This document shows, piece by piece, positions 16,768 through 25,822 of a stretch of 64,000 nt of DNA. The stretch is taken from positions 1,364,001-1,428,000 of the forward strand of contig NZ_CP090439.1 of NCBI RefSeq assembly GCF_021441885.1, in the 5' to 3' direction. Both the position numbers and the translations under genes were made by a program. Position 1 is the stretch's first letter. Every line of letters starts with the position of its first letter. The DNA is from Vibrio maritimus (lineage in GTDB: Bacteria; Pseudomonadota; Gammaproteobacteria; Enterobacterales; Vibrionaceae). The notes under the pieces were generated by a model. That model saw only the letters and a program-made list of their open reading frames with translations. It was not told the DNA's origin and did not search any database.

Positions 16768-18504
16768 TTAAGCCGTAGCGAGTGCTTTGTCGTCAGCGCG
16801 ACGCTTTAGGAATGCGTAAGTAAAGCCAGTGACTGCCGTACCTGCTGCAATCGCTACCAAGTACATTAGCACAGGAGAAATTGCACCTGGGATTAGTAGT
16901 ACGAACAGGCCACCGTGTGGAGCCATTAGCTTCGCACCAATCAGCATAGATAGCGCACCCGTTAACGCACCACCAATCATGCATGAAGGGATAACACGTA
17001 CAGGATCTTTCGCTGCAAATGGAATCGCACCTTCAGAAATAAAGCACATACCCAGTACGAACGACGCTTTACCCGCTTCGCGCTCGCCCGCTTCGAACTT
17101 GTCTTTCGCTAGGAACGTCGCTAGACCCATGCCAAGCGCAGGTACCATACCCGCTGCCATGATCGCTGCCATTGGAGCATAAGTTTGAGAAGCCAGTAGA
17201 CCCACACCAAAGGTGTATGCCGCTTTGTTGACTGGGCCACCCAAATCGAAACACATCATTGCGCCTAGAAGCACGCCAAGCAGAACAGCATTTGCACTGC
17301 CCATGTTGTTTAGGAAGTCGGTTAGACCCGCCATAATGCCAGAAACCGGGCCGCCAACGATGTAAATCATCACAAGGCCGGTGAACAAGCTAGCAATAAA
17401 TGGAATGATCAAGATTGGCTTGAGCGCTTCCATTGATTGAGGGAGGCTGACTTTGTCGGCAATCAGTTTCGCAGAGTAACCCGCTAAGAAACCAGCCACA
17501 ATACCACCGAGGAAGCCTGCGCCTGTTGAACTCGCCAGCATACCGCCAATAAGACCAGGAGCTAGGCCAGGACGGTCAGCAATTGAGAATGCAATATAGC
17601 CCGCAAGAACAGGGATCATTAGAGCAAATGCGCTACCGCCACCAATAGTCATGAGCGCAGCTGCAAGCGTGCCTTCCTCTTTAAACGCTTCGATACCGAA
17701 TACAAACGATAGAGCGATGATCAAACCTCCAGCTACGACAACAGGAAGCATGTGCGATACACCGGTCATCAGGTGCTTATAAACGCCTTTCTTCTCTTCT
17801 GTGCCACCTGATTGGCTTGCACCAGCGGTGTGTGTGTATGGTGCCGCTTCAACAAATGCCTTGTTGATCTCTTGTTCGGTCTTTTTAAGCGCTAGACCTG
17901 TGCTGGTTTTGTACATCGACTTACCGTCGAAACGATCGAGAGGTACTTCGATATCAGCAGCGATGATGACTAGGTCGGCATCGGCGATCTCTTGCGCGGT
18001 CAGTTGGTTTTTAGCACCAACAGATCCACGAGTTTCTACTTTGATAGTATGACCTAGGCGTTTCGCTTCTTCTTCTAGCGCTTCCGCTGCCATGAAGGTG
18101 TGTGCCACGCCAGTAGGGCAGGCAGTAATCGCCACGATCTTCTTCGCGTTGTTTGAAGATTGTTCAGCCGCAGTAGCTACCGCGACACCTTGCTCTAGTT
18201 CGGTTGCTTTTTCGATAGCATCCGTCAGGAACGCTTTTGGATCAGACGTACATTCTGAGATGCTCGCTTGGTAGACTTTTTTACCGACAAAACGCTGTGT
18301 ATCAACCGGCGTATTTGCTGCAATAACAATAACGTCGGCTTCGCTGATTTGTGCATCGCTAAGCATTTGCGTTTCAACAACACTAGAGTGACATTCGACG
18401 TTTGCCTCATGTCCTAGCGCTTTTGCTGCTTGGTCTAATAGACCTGCCGCGATAATGCTGTTTGCTACGCCACTAGGGCAAGCGGTAATAATTGAAATTT
18501 TCAT
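16768..18504 (-). CDS. fruA: Fructose-specific PTS permease, IIB'BC
   Basis: About 578 residues. There are two IIB-type domains in tandem at residues 1-100 (ITACPSGVANSIIAAGLL) and 125-225 (ITACPTGVAHTFMAAEAL). The Cys in ACPTGVAHT is the phosphorylated residue, and the first copy is the degenerate B' domain. The rest is the membrane IIC channel (about residues 250-570) with many hydrophobic helices. It imports fructose and phosphorylates it to fructose 1-phosphate. The start at 18504 (MKISIITACPSG) is preferred because it aligns with the family and has AAGGTC upstream. It is the last gene of fruBKA. Confidence 0.96.
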   Translation of the reverse strand: MKISIITACPSGVANSIIAAGLLDQAAKALGHEANVECHSSVVETQMLSDAQISEADVIVIAANTPVDTQRFVGKKVYQASISECTSDPKAFLTDAIEKATELEQGVAVATAAEQSSNNAKKIVAITACPTGVAHTFMAAEALEEEAKRLGHTIKVETRGSVGAKNQLTAQEIADADLVIIAADIEVPLDRFDGKSMYKTSTGLALKKTEQEINKAFVEAAPYTHTAGASQSGGTEEKKGVYKHLMTGVSHMLPVVVAGGLIIALSFVFGIEAFKEEGTLAAALMTIGGGSAFALMIPVLAGYIAFSIADRPGLAPGLIGGMLASSTGAGFLGGIVAGFLAGYSAKLIADKVSLPQSMEALKPILIIPFIASLFTGLVMIYIVGGPVSGIMAGLTDFLNNMGSANAVLLGVLLGAMMCFDLGGPVNKAAYTFGVGLLASQTYAPMAAIMAAGMVPALGMGLATFLAKDKFEAGEREAGKASFVLGMCFISEGAIPFAAKDPVRVIPSCMIGGALTGALSMLIGAKLMAPHGGLFVLLIPGAISPVLMYLVAIAAGTAVTGFTYAFLKRRADDKALATA

Positions 18505-18559
18505 AGGTTCGACCTTCGTGTCCATTGCCACAAGAATCTAAGCCAAAGACTTAGGAAAA

Positions 18560-19507
18560 TTAGTGGCTAAGCTTTTGTAACTCTATTTTTTGTTGTAGGG
18601 ATAAAACTTCGTCCACATCCGAAACACCTACGCCAACTTGACAAACAGCCAGCGCAGACAGAGCGGTTGCGAAAGAGAGTAATTCTGTTTTTGGCTTAGA
18701 TTGCATGTGTCCCCAACATAGACCTGCAACTAAGGTGTCGCCCGCACCAACGGTGCTAACGACAGACATTCTTGGTGGCTTAGCTTGTAGCCATTCGCCG
18801 TTCTCTAGCCACAACACGCCTTCAGCACCCATGGAGACGACGATATTGGCAATGCCTTTGTCAGACAGTGACTCGGCAGCTTCAAGACATTGTTCTTGTG
18901 TCGTTAAATGGCGACCAACGAACTGGGATAGCTCTTCATCGTTTGGTTTGATCAACCAAGGCTTAGAGTCCAGTCCTTTTGCCAGCGCATCACGGCTGCT
19001 ATCGAATAAAACGCGCTTACCGTTTTCTTGAAGAAGCTTAATCCAAACGGCGCATTGCTCGGGCGTAATACCACGAGGTAGGCTGCCAGCGAACACGAAG
19101 TAATCGTGCTCTTTCATTAATTCGTTAAGGGTTTGTTCAAATTCGTCGATAGCATCATTGTTGACTTCAACGCCAGGAAAGTTGATATCACTAACGTCAC
19201 CGTTCGCTTCCACAAGTTTTACGTTGATGCGAGTTGAACCTGCTACGCGAACAAACTTGTCTTGTGCGCCCATGTCAGCGAACAGTTGACAGAATAGCTC
19301 TTGGTTATCTGTGCCCAGAAAGCCGGTTACTGTGACATCTGCGCCGAGATCGCTTAATACTTTGGCAACGTTGACGCCTTTACCCGCAGCATGCAATGAG
19401 CCTTGATTGACCAAGCTTACTGAGCCCTTGTTCAGCGTGTCTAAGCTACCTGTCAAATCCAATGCTGGGTTAAGTGTGATGGTGACGACTTTGTTTGTAA
19501 CTGTCAT
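18560..19507 (-). CDS. fruK: 1-phosphofructokinase
   Basis: 315 residues of the PfkB sugar-kinase family. The start MTVTNKVVTITLNPALDLTG carries the NPALD signature; GSLHAAGKGVNVAKVL and the catalytic GAGDT loop (VSTVGAGDTLVAGL) are present. It converts fructose 1-phosphate to fructose 1,6-bisphosphate with ATP. The ATG at 19507 has AAGGAG seven bases before it and lies just after the fruB stop, so translation is probably coupled. Confidence 0.96.
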   Translation of the reverse strand: MTVTNKVVTITLNPALDLTGSLDTLNKGSVSLVNQGSLHAAGKGVNVAKVLSDLGADVTVTGFLGTDNQELFCQLFADMGAQDKFVRVAGSTRINVKLVEANGDVSDINFPGVEVNNDAIDEFEQTLNELMKEHDYFVFAGSLPRGITPEQCAVWIKLLQENGKRVLFDSSRDALAKGLDSKPWLIKPNDEELSQFVGRHLTTQEQCLEAAESLSDKGIANIVVSMGAEGVLWLENGEWLQAKPPRMSVVSTVGAGDTLVAGLCWGHMQSKPKTELLSFATALSALAVCQVGVGVSDVDEVLSLQQKIELQKLSH

Positions 19508-19517
19508 AACCGACTCC

Positions 19518-20651
19518 TTAGCCTTCACCTAGGCCAGAAGCAATGGCTTTACCAATCGCTTCCAATGCTTCAGCGGCATCAGTACCTTCAGCACTGAACT
19601 GCAGCTCGTGACCGTGTTTCACGCCAAGAGCGATAACCTTCATAAGGCTCTTCGCGTTTACCGCTTTGCCATCGCCATTTAGGTTAGACACCTTGATGGA
19701 CGATTCGAATTTCTTCGCTTCTGCAACCAACATTGCGCCCGGACGAGCGTGAAGGCCATGAGCATTTTTAATCTTGAATATGGCTACGTTGCCATCTGCT
19801 GAGTCTGCTGTTTGAACTTCTTCGCCCGTGAAGAAACCAAGGACTTGTTCAGCAGGCAATGAAAGCAGCTTATCTTGCTCTTGCTTGAAAACGACTTCGG
19901 TGATTTTGTTGAGCATAGGTTGGTGTGCGTTGTTACACGCTGCAAAGGCAATCAGCCCTTGTACTGGCGTACCGTCAAGTTCGCACTGATTAATCGTAGA
20001 AACAAACGCCATACCTGTACGTGTTACCGCTTTATCGCTACTAACCAGCCACAGACCTTTACCAAGGTGGGTAGGGGACTTAGTAACGAGATCAGCAACG
20101 AATTCAGCGCCTGCGCCACCGGTGTTTTTAAGTAGGCCACCAGCAACGGCTGCCATCTGAACCATGTCGCTTGCTGGGAAGTTAAGTTGGATTAACGAAG
20201 CATCGAAATCTGCTTCCAGCTGCACGTCACCGTTAAGCAGGGCGATGATGTCTTTCTCGCTCTTAGCTTGTTTTAGCTTTTGTTCTACACCTTCCGCTGA
20301 AAGGATCTTCGTTAGCTGTTTTAAGATGCCTAGGTGCTCGTCAGACTTCGCCGCGATACCAATGGCAACGTACGCCACATTGCCATCACCCCAATCTACA
20401 CCGTTAGGGAAGTGATGAACGGCAACGCCAGTTTGCTTAACAAGATCTCGGGTATCGGTAGTGCCGTGAGGAATGGCGATACCATTACCTAGAAATGTTG
20501 AGTTTTGACCTTCGCGATTTAGCATGCCATCAACGTAGCCATCTTGTACTAAGCCTTTAGAGGTTAGGTCGGCAGCGATCGCTTTGATAGCGTTAAGTTT
20601 GTTATCGGAGGATTGATTCAGTGTAATCGTGTTCGTGTCGAGTTGAAGCAT
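19518..20651 (-). CDS. fruB: Fructose PTS diphosphoryl transfer protein (IIA-HPr)
   Basis: 377 residues. A IIA-Fru domain at 1-140 has its phosphorylated His in GIAIPHGTTDT. A central linker domain and a C-terminal HPr-like (FPr) domain from about 285 follow, with the His in NAHGLHARPGAM and the Ser region in KSLMKVIALGV. It relays phosphate from enzyme I to FruA, bypassing the general HPr. It is first in the fruBKA operon and transcribed from the region containing three FruR-type sites, divergent from fruR. Confidence 0.96.
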   Translation of the reverse strand: MLQLDTNTITLNQSSDNKLNAIKAIAADLTSKGLVQDGYVDGMLNREGQNSTFLGNGIAIPHGTTDTRDLVKQTGVAVHHFPNGVDWGDGNVAYVAIGIAAKSDEHLGILKQLTKILSAEGVEQKLKQAKSEKDIIALLNGDVQLEADFDASLIQLNFPASDMVQMAAVAGGLLKNTGGAGAEFVADLVTKSPTHLGKGLWLVSSDKAVTRTGMAFVSTINQCELDGTPVQGLIAFAACNNAHQPMLNKITEVVFKQEQDKLLSLPAEQVLGFFTGEEVQTADSADGNVAIFKIKNAHGLHARPGAMLVAEAKKFESSIKVSNLNGDGKAVNAKSLMKVIALGVKHGHELQFSAEGTDAAEALEAIGKAIASGLGEG

Positions 20652-20722
20652 AGTTGCTCACCTGTTTAATTCTATTTAAGAACCGATTCTCGTTTGCTTG
20701 ACGCTTACTGCTTTAAGCTTAA

Positions 20723-20736
20723 CTGAATCGATTCAG
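20723..20736. promoter_or_regulatory. FruR/Cra operator, fruB-proximal
   Basis: CTGAATCGATTCAG is a perfect 14-base palindrome matching the Cra/FruR consensus TGAATCGATTCA. It lies about 72 bases before the fruB start. Confidence 0.85.
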
Positions 20737-20908
20737 CAAAAATCTCAAAAAAAGTCAGCATGTCCTTTGCTGTTGTCTTGGTGGTCTTTTCTATGGAGCT
20801 GTAACTCTCAGGATGCGTAATTCTCCGCATCAGACTTAGCGCCACTCTTGTCTATGTTCACTGTCTGTCCACCATCATTATGGACCAAATTCTAAAACTG
20901 TGAACTTT

Positions 20909-20924
20909 GCTGAATCCTTTCAGC
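20909..20924. promoter_or_regulatory. FruR/Cra operator, middle
   Basis: GCTGAATCCTTTCAGC keeps both outer arms of the FruR site (GCTGAA/TTCAGC) but has a changed centre. It is eight bases from the next site, so cooperative binding is plausible. Confidence 0.65.
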
Positions 20925-20931
20925 TTTTATA

Positions 20932-20945
20932 CTGAACCGATTCAG
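20932..20945. promoter_or_regulatory. FruR/Cra operator, fruR-proximal
   Basis: CTGAACCGATTCAG fits the FruR consensus with one asymmetric base. It lies about 70 bases before the fruR start and suggests autoregulation. Confidence 0.8.
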
Positions 20946-21015
20946 CATATAATTCAATTTATCAGTTGGCTTGGAATTCATTTATATGATCCATCGCACA
21001 GAAAAGGATCGAAAC

Positions 21016-21993
21016 ATGACTCTCGACGAGATAGCGAAATTAGCTGGCGTGTCTAAAACGACCGCGAGCTATGTCATCAATGGCAAAGCTCAAAAGTACA
21101 GAATTTCTGAAAAAACACAGCGCAAGGTGATGGCGGTCGTTGAAGAACATAACTATCGACCAGACCACGCTGCGTCTTCTTTGCGAGCAGGGCAGAGCCG
21201 TTCGTTTGGTCTGATCATCCCTGACCTTGAGAACACCAGTTACGCGCGCATCGCAAAACTGCTTGAACAGAACTCTCGTAAAGCGGGTTTTCAGATACTC
21301 ATTGGCTGTTCTGATGATGATCCGGACACCGAAAAGCTGGTGGCGGATGCTCTAATATCACGCCGTATCGACGCGCTGTTTGTTGCCAGTGCTATCGCCG
21401 ATGCCAGCGACTACTACTTGTCGATTCAGCAGCGCGGTACACCTGTAATCGCTATCGACCGTAGTCTAGATGATGAACACTTCAGTTGTGTAATTAGTGA
21501 GGATCATGGTGCCGCTTATGACCTTACGCAGTCTGTTATCGATGAGCAGGTTGAGACAATAGGGCTGATTGGAGCGCTGCCTGATCTGAACATATCTCGC
21601 GAACGTCAGTTGGGCTTTGAAACGGCGGTAAAGGAGAAGCAGCTTGCGTCACAAGTCGCTTATGGCGATCACTTTAACAGTGACGAAGGTAAGCGTGTGC
21701 TTATGGAGTGGATAGAGCAAGGGCAACTCCCTGATGCGCTAGTTACGACGTCGTACACCCTGCTAGAAGGTGTGCTGGATGTCTTGATAGAAAAACCAGA
21801 GCTTATGGGCAAGATTAAAATTGGTACCTTTGGTGATAACCGCTTGCTCGATTTTCTGCCATTACGAGTAAACTCATTGCCTCAGCAGTTCGAGCTTATT
21901 TGTGATAGCGCCCTTGAGCTTGCTCTTAACGGTTCTGCTAAACGCTATAAACCGGGAGTTGAACTCATTCCGCGTAAGTTGAAGGTTCGATAG
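21016..21993 (+). CDS. fruR: Catabolite repressor/activator, LacI family
   Basis: 325 residues. A LacI-type helix-turn-helix (MTLDEIAKLAGVSKTTASYV, then INGKAQKYRISEKT with the Cra-specific insertion) is followed by a periplasmic-binding-like sensor domain. Cra/FruR senses fructose 1-phosphate (and in some species fructose 1,6-bisphosphate) and controls fruBKA and central carbon genes. The ATG at 21016 is chosen because it starts the conserved helix-turn-helix and has AAGGA upstream; the in-frame extension to 20971 is not conserved-looking. Confidence 0.93.
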   Translation: MTLDEIAKLAGVSKTTASYVINGKAQKYRISEKTQRKVMAVVEEHNYRPDHAASSLRAGQSRSFGLIIPDLENTSYARIAKLLEQNSRKAGFQILIGCSDDDPDTEKLVADALISRRIDALFVASAIADASDYYLSIQQRGTPVIAIDRSLDDEHFSCVISEDHGAAYDLTQSVIDEQVETIGLIGALPDLNISRERQLGFETAVKEKQLASQVAYGDHFNSDEGKRVLMEWIEQGQLPDALVTTSYTLLEGVLDVLIEKPELMGKIKIGTFGDNRLLDFLPLRVNSLPQQFELICDSALELALNGSAKRYKPGVELIPRKLKVR

Positions 21994-22153
21994 ACCAACA
22001 GAGACAAATGAAGGCGTGTTACCCGAGCGCAATGCTAATGTAGCACGCCAAATTTTTATTTCCATTTCCGTCACTTAACTGAAATCTTTCTCGATTCTTG
22101 TTTAGCAACGCCTAGACTGCTCCATAGAGGTATCTCATTAACAGGGAGTCGCT

Positions 22154-23836
22154 ATGAAATCTTTGGGGGTTGGGCTAGCTTTGCTGACAAGTACGTCGGT
22201 ATTGGCAAGCGAGTTGGTTATTAATCAGTTGGGTTTCGTGCCACAGGCTGACAAAAAAGTGTTCTGGGTCGATTATGTCGGCGATGTAAAAGCGCCAGAG
22301 TCGGTAGAACTTATTTCTGTGAGTGACCCTCGAAAACCAGTCAGTTACTCGTTCTCATACAATAGCCTTCTTCCCGACGGCCAATCTACCATGGTGGCGG
22401 ATTTCTCTTCGCTCAATGAACCAGGTTGGTACTATTTTCAAAGTGGTGAAACTAAGTCGCCACCTTTTGAAATCAAACCTAGTGTCTATCAAGATTTGCA
22501 CCAAGCCCTTGTTCACGCTTTATTTCTACAACGCTCTGGTCAAGCGGTGTACTCAGCGCAAACTGGCATGGCGAGACCGCCTAGTCATATGGAAGATGGG
22601 GTCATCTTTCGTAGCGATGAGTTTAACAAAGAGGGGACAAAACTCGACGGTGCGGGCGGTTGGTATGACGCAGGAGACTTTGGGAAATACATCGCAACGG
22701 CGACTATCACGATCGCTCGGATGCTAGAAGCCTACCGGCAAGCACCGGATTTGTATCCGATTCAAGAGCCCAACAAGATGCCAACAATACTGAGTGAAGC
22801 GCTTTATGGCATTGAATGGATGAAAAAAATGCAGCGACAAGATGGTGCTGTTTATCGAAAGCTTTCTGGCGCTGCGTGGCCTGCGAAAATTCCACCTTGG
22901 CTAGATAATCAGGTGCGTTACGTTTACGGTGTTAGCACTTCGGATACCGCTAAGTTTGCCGCGACGATGGCGTTTGCGGCTAGAACCTACAAGCAATTTG
23001 ACGAGTCACTCTCTGAACGTTTTTTACAGGCGGCGAACTTGGCTTGGGCTTATCTGGAATCGCAGCCCGAGCAGTATATAGATTGGCAAAAGGAAGACGA
23101 TACCGGCTCTGGGCCATATATTCTTAATCAGTATGATAAGGAAGAATCGCTCGCAACCGACCTAGACGACAGACTATGGGCTGCTGCTGAGCTCTATGTC
23201 ACCACTCGAAATGAAAAGTATCTAGATTTTGCACAGCACGCTTATGACGATCTGGTCGGACAAAGTATCGATATGCTCGATTTCTTTGAATGGAAAAATC
23301 CTGCCGTTATGGGTGTTTGGCATCTCATTTTGACCTTAGATTCGCCTTTTATAGACACCATGAAAAGTGACCTACGTGCGGTGGCAAATCGTTATGCGAA
23401 ATTGGCTGAGCCTTCCCCATTTTTTGTTGCTAACCAACGCTTTGTATGGGGTTCCAACAAAATGGTGGCTGAGGTCGGTATCTTACTAGCTTGGAGTGAC
23501 CTGGTATCTGGTCGCAAGCAGCATCGCTGGCTAGTGCAGGCGCAACTCGATTACTTACTAGGAGCCAACGCGTTTAACATGAGTTACGTCACTCACTTTG
23601 GAACCTATGCCGTTCGTAATCTTCATCACCTGTATCGCATCGGGACAGGCGTCAGTCTCCCAGGTTTTCTAGTGGGAGGGCCCAACATTAAAGCACAGGC
23701 AAATGTCGCACCAAAAAATATGGGAATGCAAAGTTATGTGGATGATGAAAAGTCATATGCGGTGAATGAGTTTGCTATTGACTACAACGCAGCACTAATA
23801 GGGCTGTTGGCGGTGCATAGTAGCTACTTTGACTAA
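22154..23836 (+). CDS. Exported GH9 cellulase-type glycoside hydrolase
   Basis: 560 residues. After a signal peptide of about 21 residues comes the immunoglobulin-like CelD_N domain (ELVINQLGFVPQADKKVFWV), then the (alpha/alpha)6 GH9 barrel. The catalytic-base motif GGWYDAGDFGKY is near residue 173, with later blocks LDYLLGANAFNMSYVTHFG, VRNLHHLYR and FLVGGPN. The acid Glu is in AVNEFAIDYNAAL near the end. GH9 enzymes cut beta-1,4-glucans; some Vibrio members act on chitosan- or GlcNAc-containing chains. The HPHHR-like motif appears as LHHLYR, so specificity may be altered. It stands alone between fruR and a small lipoprotein, about 20 kb from the beta-glucan regulon. Confidence 0.9.
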   Translation: MKSLGVGLALLTSTSVLASELVINQLGFVPQADKKVFWVDYVGDVKAPESVELISVSDPRKPVSYSFSYNSLLPDGQSTMVADFSSLNEPGWYYFQSGETKSPPFEIKPSVYQDLHQALVHALFLQRSGQAVYSAQTGMARPPSHMEDGVIFRSDEFNKEGTKLDGAGGWYDAGDFGKYIATATITIARMLEAYRQAPDLYPIQEPNKMPTILSEALYGIEWMKKMQRQDGAVYRKLSGAAWPAKIPPWLDNQVRYVYGVSTSDTAKFAATMAFAARTYKQFDESLSERFLQAANLAWAYLESQPEQYIDWQKEDDTGSGPYILNQYDKEESLATDLDDRLWAAAELYVTTRNEKYLDFAQHAYDDLVGQSIDMLDFFEWKNPAVMGVWHLILTLDSPFIDTMKSDLRAVANRYAKLAEPSPFFVANQRFVWGSNKMVAEVGILLAWSDLVSGRKQHRWLVQAQLDYLLGANAFNMSYVTHFGTYAVRNLHHLYRIGTGVSLPGFLVGGPNIKAQANVAPKNMGMQSYVDDEKSYAVNEFAIDYNAALIGLLAVHSSYFD

Positions 23837-23865
23837 CATTGAAGAAAAGACTGATGCATGCAAAC

Positions 23866-23897
23866 AAAAACGCTCACTAAAAAGTGAGCGTTTTTTT
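23866..23897. terminator. Bidirectional terminator after the GH9 gene
   Basis: AAAAACGCTCACT pairs with AGTGAGCGTTTTT around a short A-rich loop, with T runs on both strands. It serves the GH9 gene and the convergent lipoprotein gene. Confidence 0.9.
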
Positions 23898-23915
23898 ACG
23901 TGTTCTCAGATTAGA

Positions 23916-24092
23916 TTACTGCATTGCGCAGTTGATATCTCCGAGCGCGGTACAAATTTCTTTTTCGCGCTTCGCGTCGTCTTCCATCTTAGTACCAATT
24001 TCTTGGTTGTTACGATATTCGTTTGATGGGGCACAGCCCGCTAGCACAGCTGCCAACGCTAAGCCCATTACCACTGCTACTTTCGAATTCAT
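23916..24092 (-). CDS. Small lipoprotein (58 residues)
   Basis: The minus strand encodes 58 residues with a lipoprotein signal: MNSKVAVVMGLALAAV followed by the lipobox LAGC, so the mature chain starts at Cys20. The mature part is short, charged and hydrophilic (KMEDDAKREKEIC) with two further Cys near the end. AAGGAG lies seven bases before the ATG, and the stop is next to the shared terminator. The family is not recognised. It is presumably anchored to the inner or outer membrane; the residue after Cys is Ala, so no Asp+2 retention signal is present. Confidence 0.8.
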   Translation of the reverse strand: MNSKVAVVMGLALAAVLAGCAPSNEYRNNQEIGTKMEDDAKREKEICTALGDINCAMQ

Positions 24093-24211
24093 CGTGAACT
24101 CCTTGTTAATTTTTTCATAAATTTAACACTGAATTCGCGCCGAAACTAGAGATTTATCTTATGTTTGAACGCGATCGATGATTTCTTTACCAGTTGTAAT
24201 GCAGGCGGATA

Positions 24212-25603
24212 CTATTCTGTTAGTGACTGACCGTTGCTTGAAATGACACCTTGGTACCAGTAGAAGCTCTTCTTGCGTTTTCGCTCCAATGTGCCCGTTC
24301 CGTCATCGTGACGATCGACATAGATAAATCCATAGCGTTTGCTCATTTCAGCGGTAGAGTTGGCGACTAGGTCAATCGGCCCCCAACTGGTGAATCCCAT
24401 TAGCTCAACGCCGTCAGCTACGGCCTCACGTGCTTGTACTAAGTGATCGTTCAAATAAGCGATACGGTAGTCATCTTGGATTTCTCCATTCGCATCGAGC
24501 TCATCTCGCGCACCTAAACCATTTTCAACAATAAACAGTGGTTTTTGGTAACGGTCATACAGGAAGTTAAGCAGCACGCGCAGCCCTTTAGGGTCGATCA
24601 GCCAGCCCCACTGACTTTTCTCTAAGTAAGGATTTGGCACGCTATCAACAATGTTTCCCACTTCTTTTTGTTTTGGATCGGCACTCGCGCAGCCACTTGC
24701 GTAGTAGCTAAATGAGATGAAATCGACAGAAGCGCTAGCAATGGTTTTCAAATCGCCATCTTCCATTGTTAGCTCAATGCCGTTCTCACGGAAGTAACGC
24801 AGCATGTAGCCAGGATATTTGCCGCGAGTTTGTACATCACCAAAGAACAACCACTTGTTGTTTTCATGCATCGCGGCAATGACATCATCTGGGTTGCAGG
24901 TGTATGGGTAGTTGAGCGCTCCCAATAGCATGTTGCCGATCTGGCCATCTGGGATAATACGCTTACACGCTTGAACTGCTTTAGCGTTGGCTACCAACTG
25001 ATGATGTATTGCTTGGTAGATCTCTTGCTCCGTGGCGTCTTCTTGCAGACCCACACCCGTGAATGGGGCATGCAAAGACATGTTGATCTCGTTAAAGGTT
25101 AGCCAAAGCTTGACCTTGTTTTTGTAACGTTCAAACACGGTTGTCACGTAGCGCTCAAATAGATCAATCAGCCTACGGTCACCCCAGCCGCCATAGTTTT
25201 CCACGAGCGCGTAAGGCATTTCGTAATGCGATAGGGTCACAAATGGCGTCATATTGTATTTTGCCAGTTCGTCGAAAATGCGGTCATAGTAGGCGAGCCC
25301 CGCTTCGTTCGGTTCTGCATCATCTCCATTCGGGAAGATGCGCGTCCATGCTATGGATAGTCTCAAACAGTTAAAACCCATCTCATCAAACAGAGCAATA
25401 TCTTCTGGGTAACGATTGTAGAAGTCGATCGCGATATCTTTAATGCCCGGCGTGCGCTCGTCACGCGTTTGGTGTGGGCTTAAAATACCAGAGGGCAACA
25501 TATCGGACGTTGAAAGTCCTTTGCCATCAAGGGTATACGAACCTTCAACTTGGTTTGCGGCAATAGCGCCACCCCAAAGAAAATTGTCTGGAAACTGAGT
25601 CAT
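24212..25603 (-). CDS. GH1 6-phospho-beta-glucosidase
   Basis: 463 residues of the GH1 TIM barrel. The start PDNFLWGGAIAANQVEGSY, acid/base Glu in LTFNEINMS and nucleophile Glu in FIVENGLGA are all present. The late block MSKRYGFIYVDRHDDG has the Ser-Lys-Tyr pattern that binds the sugar phosphate in 6-phospho-beta-glucosidases of the BglA/AscB type, so it likely splits phosphorylated cellobiose-like disaccharides. No PTS permease for beta-glucosides is in the window, so its substrate must be imported by a transporter encoded elsewhere. It is divergent from an SgrR-family regulator, its likely controller. Confidence 0.9.
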   Translation of the reverse strand: MTQFPDNFLWGGAIAANQVEGSYTLDGKGLSTSDMLPSGILSPHQTRDERTPGIKDIAIDFYNRYPEDIALFDEMGFNCLRLSIAWTRIFPNGDDAEPNEAGLAYYDRIFDELAKYNMTPFVTLSHYEMPYALVENYGGWGDRRLIDLFERYVTTVFERYKNKVKLWLTFNEINMSLHAPFTGVGLQEDATEQEIYQAIHHQLVANAKAVQACKRIIPDGQIGNMLLGALNYPYTCNPDDVIAAMHENNKWLFFGDVQTRGKYPGYMLRYFRENGIELTMEDGDLKTIASASVDFISFSYYASGCASADPKQKEVGNIVDSVPNPYLEKSQWGWLIDPKGLRVLLNFLYDRYQKPLFIVENGLGARDELDANGEIQDDYRIAYLNDHLVQAREAVADGVELMGFTSWGPIDLVANSTAEMSKRYGFIYVDRHDDGTGTLERKRKKSFYWYQGVISSNGQSLTE

Positions 25604-25775
25604 AGAAACCTCTGGATTGATGAGATTGGTGGGCGCGCTCAGCGTATACGCGCTTGTTCAATATAGACGTAGTATCTGACTTAAATGGGAAGATAAAAAG
25701 AGCTTGGTTTTAATAATAAATTTCCCCAATACTGAGTAAGGCGAATATTCTTAGGCTTATTGATGTTCAAAGGCT

Positions 25776-25814
25776 AATATAAGGAAGTTAACTATCTATT
25801 TACTTCCTTATATT
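25776..25814. promoter_or_regulatory. 13-bp perfect inverted repeat upstream of the SgrR-like gene
   Basis: AATATAAGGAAGT at 25776-25788 is exactly inverted as ACTTCCTTATATT at 25802-25814, with 13 bases between. It ends eight bases before the regulator ATG and lies in the 219-base divergent region with the GH1 gene. It could be an autoregulatory operator or an RNA hairpin covering the start; the only Shine-Dalgarno-like bases nearby are inside the left arm. Confidence 0.7.
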
Positions 25815-25822
25815 GTAAACGT

